DNA from: Owenia fusiformis
Lineage: Eukaryota; Annelida; Polychaeta; Sabellida; Oweniidae
Length of the DNA stretch: 64,000 bases
Assembly: GCA_903813345.2 (NCBI GenBank)
Contig: CAIIXF020000001.1
Coordinates: forward strand, 39,959,366 to 40,023,365
Direction: 5' to 3'
Positions 48,997 through 60,158 of this stretch are shown piece by piece. Numbering within the stretch: the first letter of the stretch is position 1; each line of letters opens with the position of its first letter. The notes beneath the pieces were generated by a model, which saw only the letters and a list, made by a program, of their open reading frames with translations, was not told the origin of the DNA and did no database searches. Both the position numbers and the translations under genes were made by a program.

Positions 48997-51459
48997 TTAA
49001 GGTAACGCTAAAGTTAATCAAATGTACAAAAACATGGCAGCCATATTCTTTTGATAAAGTCACAAGATTTTGTATCTGTTTTCCTTATATCTGAAATTGT
49101 GAATGCATTTCCTGACTAAAGAGACATGCATGGGTGCGTGGGTCCCCAAACCTAGCATGAAGACAGTGAAGTGAGGATAACTTTTTAAAATTTCAAAGAG
49201 TAGGATTGCAATGGAGATACAGACTCCAAAATTTCCACAAATCATCTTACCTTACCAAGGAACATCAAAGGAGCATGAAAATGTGAACTTCTTGCATTGT
49301 TAGAGTATAATAAAGCTCAAACCATTTTGAATTCTCCATTTCGCTGTTCGCTCTTTGAATCAGAACGTTCGCATATATGGTGCATATATGTACTCAAAAA
49401 GGACAAAATTTGATTGGTCAATATTTTTCAACGATGCATTTCGTGTAGCTATTTGTGAGACCCGAAAGTTCTAAATCAAATTAATTACGCAATTTTGTTT
49501 TTACACCCGCAAGCTAAATAAAAAAATGACACCATCGGAATTCTTCTTCTTTGTCATTGAATTAATAGTCAGTATACCAGATTTAATCAATAAAAGATTA
49601 TACAATTAACAACAAAATTCGGAAACGAGTATGTAAGATTTGCTTTCGAACCACTAAACTTGACCTAGATAATAGCGACGTGTCTTCTTTGGTCAAATGC
49701 TCAGTTGTTTGTGGGTTTTCAACGTAACTCTATAATGTAATATGAAGATGAGTACTTTTATTCAGTTGTTGCATCGATGTTACAGTTTGTAGTGCGGTAA
49801 TATTGGCATGAACGTGTTGAAAGTCGAATGGAATTGCTTTTTCCAATATGGCGACTAGTCACGTGACTTCTTCTCTTCCGGAATATACTCCCATTTTCAA
49901 TCATTGTTTTCACCCCGTTAGGAGCCAATAAAATGAAAAAAAATATATGTTATATAAAGATTATTAAAAGACTAATTGTTTCTGATAGTTTGTTTTCTCC
50001 GATCGCATGGAGATTCGATCGAAAATATCGCTTGAAAAATGGGTATGAAAATCCCCATGTTAAACCAACGGGGAAAAACAAGGTAGAAAAATTTTGTTCC
50101 CCCGCGAACTGCATCATGGGAAATATTTTGACCTTATAAGGAAAAACTTTCGCGCCATCTTTATTAGAGATTCAATACTACCGAATCCGCGATTTTAAGA
50201 ATTCTAAATATTTCATGTCCACCATTTTGTTTGCTTGGACTATTTTCTAGTCCAAAGTAATCCTCACTCATCAGTGAAGTAGCCAAGATTTGGTGACCAG
50301 GGGTTCTATTTTTATGTTATCCACAAATCTCCCCCTTCATCGGTGTACCTCACATAAAAGCATTTTTGTATTTGTCATACATACAATTTGCACCCCTCCC
50401 TCTGGCAACCGTAACACCCCCATTGAGCGTTTTTGGTGAATCTTTTACTGAAAAGATATTGAAATCTGGGGGCAAAATCATACATTTAAATAACATTTGT
50501 TTAATGAAATCAAAAACAAGGTTAGCATACATTGAGCTAACTTTTGTTAAGGGCAAATCCTAACATATCTTTAAGGAACATATTTTTAACGAGCTATTTT
50601 ATTTTGAAATCCTCATTCCTAATTCATTCTTTAGGGTTCATTCAAAGATATGTCAAATTCTGAAACATGCAATTCCCACACTTCAGTACTGAGATAAGAT
50701 GATTTTTTGAAAAGATTCCAAATCAAAAGATTTTTATTTCATTTTGTGCTTGACCTCATTTCTTTTCAATGCCTTGCAACAAAAAAACACCTAGCGCTGA
50801 AAACATCTATTTGTTCTTTCTTTGAATTGAAAATAAAAAATAATCTGTACTTTTTTACCTACTGGTCATATAAATTGAATATGTTTTTCTGGTTATTGCA
50901 ATGAATTTTTCCAAAATTTTATTTGGTGGAAATCAAGACTGTGAGTTCATGATTATTATACTGTTATAGATAAAATATACTAGTGATAATCCTTGCCACT
51001 TGGTGAAGTCACAAAACTTGTATGAGGATTAATCAGGAAGTCTAGAAGTAATTCCGTAAACAAAATGGTGGGCATGAAATATTTAGAAGAAACTATGGTT
51101 TGAGCTTTATTATACTCTAACAATGCAAGACTAAGTGCACATTTTCATGCTCCTTCGATGTTCCTTGGTAAGGTAAGATGATTTGTGGAAATTTGGGATT
51201 CTTGCAAATGCAGTGTAGTACTCCTTGAAACTTTCAATAATTAGCCTCATTTCACGGTCTTTATGTAAGCTTTGGGGACCCATGCACCTCAAATTCATAG
51301 TTATGAAAAATGTGTTTAGATGTGAAGTTTTCTTTGACATATCTCTTTAGTCAGGAAATGCATTTACATATAAGGAAAACCGATACAAGATTTTGTGACT
51401 TTACCAAAAAATATGGCTACCATTTTTTGTACTTTTGATTAACTTTACTGTTACCTTAA
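48997..51459. mobile_element. TTAA-flanked foldback element, 2.46 kb, arms about 330 bp
   Basis: TTAA at 48997-49000 and 51456-51459. Left arm (49001-49330) and right arm (about 51100-51455) are inverted copies: GGTAACGCTAAAGTTAATCA at the left end against its near-complement at the right, and internal GAACATCAAAGGAGCATGAA against its near-complement. The centre (49330-51100) has no recognisable gene. A TTAA target suggests piggyBac-type mobilisation of a non-autonomous foldback. Confidence 0.8.
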
Positions 51460-51565
51460 AATGGAATTATAAAGCCAGGTGCCACAGGGGACACCTAGGT
51501 GGTATGTATTGTAACACCCCCTATTTGGACATAATTTTAGCCAATTTTTTCCCAGACCATCCACG

Positions 51566-52525
51566 GACGTCAAGTAAGTTTCTGGCGAAATTAAGCTGGA
51601 GCATAGATTATAAAGAGGACTGGAAACAAGATGGCAGTCTATTTCAAATCTGCCAACTCGTGTTGGCCTATTTATCACTATTGACTCAGTTGTTCATCTA
51701 GTTTTACTTACCTTAGATGCTTAGTAATCTATTTAAAATTGAGGCAGATGCGATACAAAGAGACTCTATTAAAACAGATATACAGGTTACAGTCACCAAG
51801 ATGAGCTAATTTCAGGTGAGATTCAAGAAATAAAAAGGGTCATTCCAGTGGCGGATCCAGGAACCAGGGGGCCCAAATTTGAGGTCAGACAAAAAACCGC
51901 CGGGCCCCTAAAACCGAAAAGTGGGCCCAAATTTTGAAAATTTGAGGCCCATTTTCTTCAAAATTTGGCCTGAAATTAAAAAGATAAGGCCTTAGAAGGC
52001 CCAATAATGACCAAAAGGCCCACTTTTTGGTGGTCCAAAAGGCCCACTAATTTCAGGTGAGATTCAAGAAATAAAAAGGGTCATTCCAGTGGCGGATCCA
52101 GGAACCAGGGGGCCCAAATTTGAGGTCAGACAAAAAACCGCCGGGCCCCTAAAACCGAAAAGTGGGCCCAAATTTTGAAAATTTGAGGCCCATTTTCTTC
52201 AAAATTTGGCCTGAAATTAAAAAGATAAGGCCTTAGAAGGCCCAATAATGACCAAAAGGCCCACTTTTTGGGGCCTGAAGGCCTTTTTTGGCCTAAATTT
52301 TTTTGGGCCCAACTTTTTTTTTCTGGGCCAACCTTAAGGGGGGGGGGGCCGGCACAATGCCCCCCCCCCCCCCCCCTAGTATGTATCCAACAGACCGAAT
52401 ATAATTTATTCAGACGAAGGATACAGTCTACCCCCCCCCCCCCCCCGGATCCGCCATAGCATTCTTGTTTCCAGTCCTCTAAAATAATCTATGCTCCGGC
52501 TTTCGCCAGAAACTTACTTGACGTC
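51566..52525. repeat. Inverted repeat (about 63 bp) flanking the CACTGGCGGATCCAG pile
   Basis: GACGTCAAGTAAGTTTCTGG at 51566 onward, running to CAGGACTGGAAACAAG-like sequence near 51630, is mirrored at 52464-52525 (CTTGTTTCCAGTCC through CTTGACGTC) with a few differences. The 830 bases between the arms are the nested elements described separately. Confidence 0.8.
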
Positions 52526-52566
52526 AAACTTTTGGCCCCCCATTTGAATTTCTGGATCCGCCACTG
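51848..52566. mobile_element. Nested CAGTGGCGGATCCAG elements with an exact duplication
   Basis: Left ends CAGTGGCGGATCCAG occur at about 51848 and 52089; right ends CGGATCCGCCA at about 52446 and CTGGATCCGCCACTG at 52552-52566. A block of about 224 bases (51806-52029) is repeated, identical by eye, at 52047-52270, offset 241. G-runs and C-runs (52338, 52361-52376, 52431-52446) lie inside the right ends. Same family as 15416-15651. Confidence 0.75.
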
Positions 52567-53004
52567 TCGTGATTGTGTTTGAAATGCCCGGGGTAGAAAT
52601 GATTGTGCAATATTAGTGTCTGATTTCTCAAATGTGTACTAAAATGCAAGTTAATGCTGCCTTACAATCGCACAATGAATTTAAAATTCCCAGACAAAAA
52701 CTTAGGTCAAGCTACACTGACTGCGTGGCTCGACAGGAGTTGATTTAGGTCAATTTGACTTGCACAGTTGCAGTTGTCCTCGGAAAATTACATTGTTTCT
52801 CTTGGGAATAATTACACTATTCCTTCCATGGTTGAAGCAATTTAGTTAACGAAACGATCGATAGTGGTCCTATCTATCAACTTTATTCGTCATTTGAATG
52901 AATTAAAAGCTATTTAGTGCTAAAATTGAGTAAATCATCGTAAAACTTTACCTTTCAGTTTCTGGTCTGTGTTTCTGTGAACCGGATGTAGAAAACAGGT
53001 CACG
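52567..53004 (+). promoter_or_regulatory. CCDC12 upstream region / promoter
   Basis: Unique sequence directly before the CCDC12 start, with no repeats seen. No TATA box or initiator could be assigned. The leader near the start codon reads AACAGGTCACGATGG. Confidence 0.35.
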
Positions 53005-56000
53005 ATGGCGGAAGTTGGATCCATGCAAGATGAGGCCCGTAAAAGAAAGGAACGTCTACTGTCCATGAAAAGAAAGGGAACATCAACTGGTATACAGGAT
53101 GACAATGAACCCTCAGAGAAAGTACAAGCCGAAGATGGTAGTGAAAAGCTACCTAAGTAAGTACAACCCAGGCTATTCAAACATTTATTTTTTGTTGTGG
53201 GCGATAATAGGGGGAGTTTTCTTATTTAGATTTTTCATCGGTTGCACATTTTGAAAACCAAAATTCTGTCGTTTTTCTGCGATACGGAATCACACTATAC
53301 TCTGGAGTTTGATCATTTGTTCATATGTGTAGACACCACAGTTCAATGCTATCTTTCACCGCTAAAGGGAAGGTAACCAGGATTTTAGTTTTACAGATGA
53401 TCACGGTGTGGATAGTCATCACGTGACCTAGACGGTGAACACCGCCTCTAATGCGTTGGATTGTCGTAAGGACTTGCATTAGAGGCTGTGTTTCGAACTC
53501 CCATGCAGTGTCTCGGTATAGACACTGCGGCGGGCAGGTGAAGAAAATCCCCAAAATTTGGGGAAAATAGTTCCATTTTTCATCATATATGTCACAGATG
53601 TTGGCCAGATTGTTTGTAGTAGGATCATAGGCTCAAAGAATAATTCACAAGATACGACACTAAATTGGAAAATTTCAAAAAAAAATTGACCACCTTTCAA
53701 AATGTTCCTAATACAAAACGGTACCTGCTTCCATGGGCTTTCAACTAGAAGGGTAGGCAACTTCCCATATTTCATACATAAACATTGCCATGGGTTTTCA
53801 AAATTGGAGAATGTACACATTCCAAGAAAATCTTATTTTGTACTTTTTATTGATGATTAAAAGAAATAACTCAAAAATAAAAACATGATCTTGTACATAC
53901 ATCTTGATAATTTAATAAAAATTGGAATTCATCATAATTATGACAATACAGAAAGTGAACATTCTCCCACAAATTATGTTTTTATTGGAATGTGTTCTTG
54001 AATAATTACCCACAATGCAATACTCAAAGAGAACAACTTGATAACTTATTCTTATTGGTCTCTTTTGTTTACTTTTATATGATATTGAATATATTTTATG
54101 CTTAAATCATATTAAAAATTGATTTTTATTCAAAATAATACTAAAACATAATCATTTACTCTTATACTTTTTGAAATATTGCCATAAAAGGGAAGCATGT
54201 CATTGCTCATTTTGAAGATCTCATGTTATTACATAGAGTTGCATACCCTTCTAGTTGAAAGCCCATGCTGCTTCCCTGTGACAGATTTTGCACTTATTTT
54301 ATAGCTGAGATCTTCATCTTTCTATTTCTACTTGTTTGGTTCGAGTAAATAACCTATGGATGCAGTTATTTGACTTTTAATACGGCGAATATTTTTCACG
54401 AGATCCGGACTCTTGTGTGTCCAAATATCATTGTACTGATGACGTCACATTTCTGGAACCACGGGAGCAACATTCAGATTTGGACAGACAAGAGTCCGGC
54501 GATAAAATATCACTGTTTTGGCCTCTTATCAACGCAGTATTGCTTGAATAATGGTCATTGGTGATAAAAAAGTTAAAGAATAACAAGACGCTTCGAATGA
54601 GGTATGATTTGTCACATATTTTTCAGAAATGGCTCCACAATCGTCATTTTAAAATTTGAAATTTTCCGAGGTGTCTCATCTTGAGGAATATTTATTGAGC
54701 TACTGATTCTACTACAAAATAATCTTGCCGGGATCTATGATATATGTGGTCAATTTTCACACAACCTATAAAATATGTATTCATGAATGTTCCCCAAACA
54801 TTATTTTGTCAAAATATTTCAAAATTATTGAAATATGAGAAGAAATCACCGCTGAAGGAATTCTGAGTAAAAGTTGTGTTGATAATAGTTTACCGCACGT
54901 GTTGTTTATTAGTTAATACGCACATTTCAACCAATGAAATTGTCTAAATTTTACAATCACACGACCTGAGCATGGGACTAGAACCAATCACGTCAGTTGT
55001 TTATTATGAAGTTACCATGCTTACGGTGAGATACCTGCCCGCCGCAGTGATAATATCACTGCACGGGAGTTCGGCGGTGTTTATCCTTGTAAATTCATGC
55101 CAATCTAAGTTTAAACTTTATTTTAATCTTCTGCTTAGAATCTCTGCGTCATTTACAGAGAAATATAAACAAAATGGATACATTGATGATTTATACAAAA
55201 AATTACCATAGCTTTGTGGTTGTAGAAGGTTGAATTGTGCTAATTTTGTAGCAAAATCGCCGTTTGTCGCTACTTTTCACAAAATCTTTATGGCGGCTTC
55301 TATTCTCACGAGATTTGACGAGAGTAGCCATTGAATATTGCTGCCATCTATTTAACTATACAGAGTTTATATCATTCATTCGACCATCATGTATTCGATG
55401 GAAGAAATCAATGATCTCTATTCGCATAACATAAAACCAAAGTTTGGATTTGATTTGAAGCCAGAACAGTTACAAGACGTGATAACAAACATATTGAATC
55501 AAGAATCCACTATATCAGTTTTACCGACTGGTTATTGGAAAACATTACAACATGTGATCATCAAATTACGTCACGTCACGTGATCATCACACTGATTTAT
55601 GCAACGCATGCGCACTTGAAATTAGGTCAGCGAAAATGTCAAGAAGACCGGTCAGAAATGCAATTTCGTTTTATCTGCAACGATTACACATAATTACTGT
55701 AATAAAGCGAGGCATTTATGGGTTCATTTTGAAGATTTTTGGTCCCGCTATCCAGTGGTGAAAGAATTTTCAAGATTGAGGTAAGATCTTGGGAGAAAAG
55801 TCAAAAACATCAGATCCGGACTTTTCAGCATTTCTTAAATTTGATAAATTTACATTGCACTTTATGCACCCCTGGGGCCAACACGATCCTCAGAGACCCA
55901 GAGAGTGCATGAATGCACCTACACGTGACCTTGATAATTAATGGTGTCTGTACGATTTTCTCGATTAGACAAAAAAAACAAATAGTTTTCATATTTATAC

Positions 56001-59000
56001 TTTGTTAACAGCGTCAAAATTCTCCCCACTAATGAATACTATCTCAGTCTTTTCAATGAGCCTAAATTGACAAGCAGAGGACACATATTTTTTGAGATAT
56101 CACTGTTTTTCGTTTCGAAAAATGATGGTGTCTGAACAGCTCTAAAATTCTGTATGATGGTGTCTGTACAGATTTTTTAAATACACAACATGGATAGGAG
56201 TCTCCAAGTTTTCATGTGTAATTGTTCGTTTATTATAATTATGCTATGCATTCATGTACTCTCATATATTTAAGGATTTGTATAAAAACCTTGTACCTAG
56301 TACCCACATATATGGGGCATGATACCTCTTTGAAGGGTTCAATTTTTGAAATATAAGATCATTCAATCTCTCACTATGCTGAATTGTAAATGTATTAATG
56401 CACTTGTAGGCATATGTGTATGTCTTACAGATGTTTGTTTTGTATGGCCAGAATTGCAAAATTGTTTATCTTTGCTATTTTTCTTTTTAGAAATGAAAAA
56501 GAAAAATACTATGAGTACATAAGTACATCTAAGTTAGCATAAAATAAGATCAGATAATCTTTTAAAGCTTTTAATTAAAAGTTGAACCCTTCAAAAACTG
56601 TATCACTGGTATGAGGTACGAGTTATACAAAGCCTATATTTAATAAGTTATCATACAGTGCAGAAGCTAGACCCTATTAATGTGCAATAACTTTGCATAG
56701 CAATTGACTTTAATCAGGACAATGCCATCCGAAATCCTCTATTTTGATTGGTCAGATTTCTACCTACAACCAATGACATCACCAATATTTCATAGTTTCT
56801 CTGGCCTCTCAAAAGGTGGCAGGTTTTACTGAATAAAACCATCCCTGGGCAGTCTAAATTGACCCTATTAATGTGCAATAATTTTGCATACCAATTGACT
56901 TTAATCAGGACAATGCCATCACGAAATCCTCTATTTTGATTGGTCAGATTTCTACCTACAACCAATGACATCACCAATATTTCATAGTTTCTCTGGCCTC
57001 TCAAAAGGTGGCAGGCTTTACTGCATAAAACCATCCCTGGGCAGTCTAAATTGATTGATGGAACTCCTTTTATTTTGTTTTATTCAAGTACATCAAGTAA
57101 TCTTTAATTTGTAATATGGAATAAATAACGTTTGATCAAATAACTCAATTGTCCAGTTTCTGGTGACAGTACACAATGTATCCAAATTCCTCTGATGGAT
57201 GATTGTCCCACACATGATTTGCAAATCGTTCACTGTTGGTAATTCAACCAATGTATTGCAGTGATAACAGGCAAACATCACGATTCTAGGCTGATTTTGG
57301 TTTAATCCAAAATTAAACAATAGCATTTGGAATAAAAACTTAGCATGCCCCTCTCTTTGAGTTTGGAAACCAGAGTTTCTAAATTACTATGTTCAAGTTC
57401 TACAACATACAGTAAAGAAGCAGATATATTTAAATAACACACAAAAACACAAGGACTACTATTGAAGTAGTGTATTTTAAAATCTGTACAGACACCATCA
57501 TGCAGAATTTTAGATCTGTTCAGACACCATCATTTTTCGAAATAAAAAACAGTGATATCTCAAAAAAATGCTTCATCTGCTTGTAAACTTAGGTTCATCT
57601 TGAAAGACTGAGATAATATGCACAAGTGGGGCGAGATTTGAAGCATTTAACAAAGTATAAATATGAAAAATATTCATTTTTCTTGCTTAATCGAGAAAAT
57701 CTTACACCCTGTTCAGATACCATCAATTGCGAAGGTCACGTGATGTGGTAATCTTATGAACGTTTATAAAGTTCAATTTTTTATGTTGGCCACAAGTCAC
57801 CCCTTATTTATTTTACCCCTGCCAGGCCTGTAGCCAGCTTTTACCAAGGGAATTCACTTTTTAAAGAATTCTATTTGACAACTTTGGCCCAAAATCGCTT
57901 GAAAAGTGCTCTGATTGGTGAAAATCTGATGATAGCAGCAATCATAAGTCATAACTCAAGAATGATATAACATTGATCACCAAAATCACTATTTAAAGAT
58001 CAATACATGTTGCAAAAATTCAGATGAGCATAAAGATTGGAGAGACTTTTTTGAGAATTTATAGATATACCTATAAAGTACCTATTAAGTAAAAGCATTT
58101 TATTTCACTTTATTATTATAGGCCAGTATTTAGGAGCTATAAACCGATGGATGAGCAGTTGAAAGAAAATACACTCCCAACAGCAGATCCAGTTGAAGGT
58201 AAATCAAAGATTTTCCGTAATAGTATTAAAGGGGTTCTTTTTCAATTCACAGGCTCTTGTATAATTTATTGATAATCGACTTCTTGACATTTCTAAAGTT
58301 TAATTGTGTATTTTATTAACCTCGAACAAGAACTCATTCTAGTAACACGTGGTGTCATTTAAAAGATGAAAAATATATTCTGTAATCTCAAATTGAGCAT
58401 TATTAAAACTAGCCTTTAAACTAGCCTATATCCATGCAGTTAGAACCATGTATTCATTTTAGATTGTTAAGATCAATATCAAAACTGTAAAGGAATAGAT
58501 ACATGTAGTGTGTCTAAGATATTGGGACTCAAAGTACATTTTAGTTCATAATTTGCAGTCGTTGGTCAAGTGTCTGAACAGTTAAAAGCTGGAGTTCCTC
58601 AGCCAACAGTGGAAGAAGTGGTATGTAATTCTTTGCTAGTAATACTCATAAGATCAAGATTTTACATGATTTTCACATAATGACCATGTATATAGAAGAG
58701 AAGTGCTTTGGATGCTATGCCTTGTGTTATCTTGTAATCTCACATAGAACTTACCAATGTCAATCGCTACATGATTATTTAAACTCATTTCAAATGAATT
58801 AAATCTAAAGTAATTCTCAGATTATTGCAAATGCTTATTTACACATCAAACCAATATGACATGCCCATATATGGGACAGAATATCTTTTTATAGTTCATG
58901 CAGCAATCTGCAGGCTCCTTGCCTATTCAAATTCAAGGCATGTGATGCACTATATGCAATCTCTACATGAGAAACGAGTCAAAAGTATTTGCACTCAAAG

Positions 59001-60158
59001 ATCCCCCAGTGCAATTATGAGTTTTTTGAACGTCAAACATGTACATTAAAACTTTACAGAGTTATTTAACTTTGTGTAGCATGATTTTTAAACATGACTT
59101 GGTGGTTATACCAACATGTGTCACTTTATTGGGAGCATATTATCTCAGGTCCAAAATAATATTTCAATATTTCTTTTTAGGATTTGGCTACTTTAGCGCC
59201 AAGAAAACCTGACTGGGATCTGAAGAGAGACATTGCTAAAAAATTAGAAAAATTGGAGAAGAGAACTCAAAGAGCTATAGCTGAATTGATAAGTTAGTTG
59301 AATTTGATATTGTTTTTTTTAAATCTGATGTCAATTTGATCAACTCTATTATGTGCACTGGATGCTGCTCTTTCACATTATTCCAAAATTGGCGAAACTC
59401 ATATTTTCCAACAATGAAAACGTCGAAATGACGTTATTACGTTATTGAAATTACAACCGACTAAAAGTTCAAAATAAGCAGTTCAAAAGATTCAAACCAA
59501 TATCTCGATCATTTCTTGTGAGTTTTGAAATTTTTCGTGAGGAAATAAGACCAAGATTCATTATTCAAATGTTAAAGTGAACAAAATGGCGGCTGTTTGA
59601 ATTCAAATTTTGTATCATGACATGCCCATATATGGGACAGAATATCGATGTTGCACTCTGGGAGCCAATCCTCCTTGAATGTGAATGCAATGCACAAGAA
59701 CAACATGTATTTTATGTGAAAGTAGAAAGTTTTTTTATTTCCAATGTGAAATTCTTGAAACACATGAAACTTTTTTTTATAATAGTGTCACCATATAATA
59801 GATGCTGTACAATCTAGAAATGTTTTATTTAAAATTAGAAATGAAATCATTTCTTGTAAAGGTATGATTTTGGGGCTAATTTTAAGTGAAACTGATGAAG
59901 CCATTTAATAATATAGACGAGGTTGATTATTTAAATATTCCTTGGGGAATTCAGTGAATATTTAGCAATTCAAGTTATGGAGAGAGTTTGTCCAAAAATT
60001 TTAATTCTTTCAAGCAGAAAACTGGGAGATTCTCCCTTTCAACTAAAATGCTGTACTTTTTTCCAGGGGAAAGGTTGCAGACTGGGGAGAGTGACCTAGC
60101 AACAGCTGTAAATGCCAATGCAGATGCTGGACCACAGGATGACGAGGATGATGATTGA
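53005..60158 (+). CDS. CCDC12: Coiled-coil domain-containing protein 12 (CCDC12, cwf18 family), 164 aa
   Basis: Nuclear component of the spliceosome; fission-yeast counterpart Cwf18. Five exons: 53005-53156, 58122-58198, 58559-58620, 59181-59292, 60067-60158, with GT/AG introns and consistent phases, total 495 bases. The protein starts MAEVGSMQDEARKRKERLLS (human CCDC12 also begins with an acidic/basic EEALRRKERL helix). The signature DLATLAPRKPDWDLKRDIAK begins at residue 98. A Lys/Glu-rich helix ending AIAELIRERL follows, then an acidic tail DDEDDD. Human is 166 aa, so this is complete. The start ATG is in good context (CACGATGG) and the frame is open from there. Intron 1 is 5 kb and full of inverted repeats; introns 3 and 4 each carry an identical 30-base phrase with a CArG box. 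Confidence 0.95.
53475..55090. mobile_element. Inverted-repeat structure in CCDC12 intron 1
   Basis: Left 53475-53545 (CGAACTCCCATGCAGTGTC, then CACTGCGGCGGGCAGGT) is mirrored at about 55030-55090 (ACCTGCCCGCCGCAGTG, then CACTGCACGGGAGTTCGG). Two further inverted pairs lie within: about 53728-53762 with 54237-54274 (CTTTCAACTAGAAGGGT), and 54404-54426 with about 54477-54500 (CCGGACTCTTGTGTGTCC). No coding sequence. It looks like one or more foldback elements. Confidence 0.65.
55389..55583 (+). pseudogene. RecQ-like helicase N-terminal fragment
   Basis: A 64-residue frame contains FGFDLKPEQLQDVITNIL and then SVLPTGYWKTL. It resembles the Q-motif region and Walker A (PTGxGKS/T) of RecQ-like DEAD-box helicases. 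The Walker glycine is replaced and the frame stops soon after, so this is a non-functional fragment. No introns are seen. It could come from a host helicase copy or from a helicase-bearing transposon; there is too little sequence to decide. Confidence 0.5.
55922..57745. mobile_element. 1.8-kb inverted-repeat element in CCDC12 intron 1, arms about 270 bp
   Basis: Left arm 55922-56190 (CACGTGACCTTGATAATTAA, then TGGTGTCTGTACGATTTTCT) is mirrored at 57470-57745 (ACAGACACCATCAT, TTCAGACACCATCATTTTTC, ending GGTCACGTG). The centre holds a direct duplication (56669-57052). A - strand frame at 57326-57093 lies inside but matches no family I recognise. No target duplication was resolved. Confidence 0.75.
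56669..57052. repeat. Tandem duplication of about 191 bp
   Basis: Two copies beginning ACCCTATTAATGTGCAATAA (56671 and 56862), nearly identical through AAACCATCCCTGGGCAGTCT. They lie inside the inverted-repeat element at 55922-57745. Confidence 0.9.
58856..58885. promoter_or_regulatory. CArG-box phrase, copy 1 (CCDC12 intron 3)
   Basis: A 30-base phrase containing GCCCATATATGGG, with the SRF-type CArG box CCATATATGG. It is identical to 59617-59646. Regulatory use is inference. Confidence 0.4.
59617..59646. promoter_or_regulatory. CArG-box phrase, copy 2 (CCDC12 intron 4)
   Basis: Second exact copy of the 30-base phrase (ATGACATGCCCATATATGGG and on), 761 bases downstream in the next intron. 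Confidence 0.4.

Noticed and set aside
57093-57326. A - strand frame with Cys-Tyr-His-Cys, considered as a transposase piece
   Set aside because: Lies inside an inverted-repeat element but matches no family I can name; too short to call.
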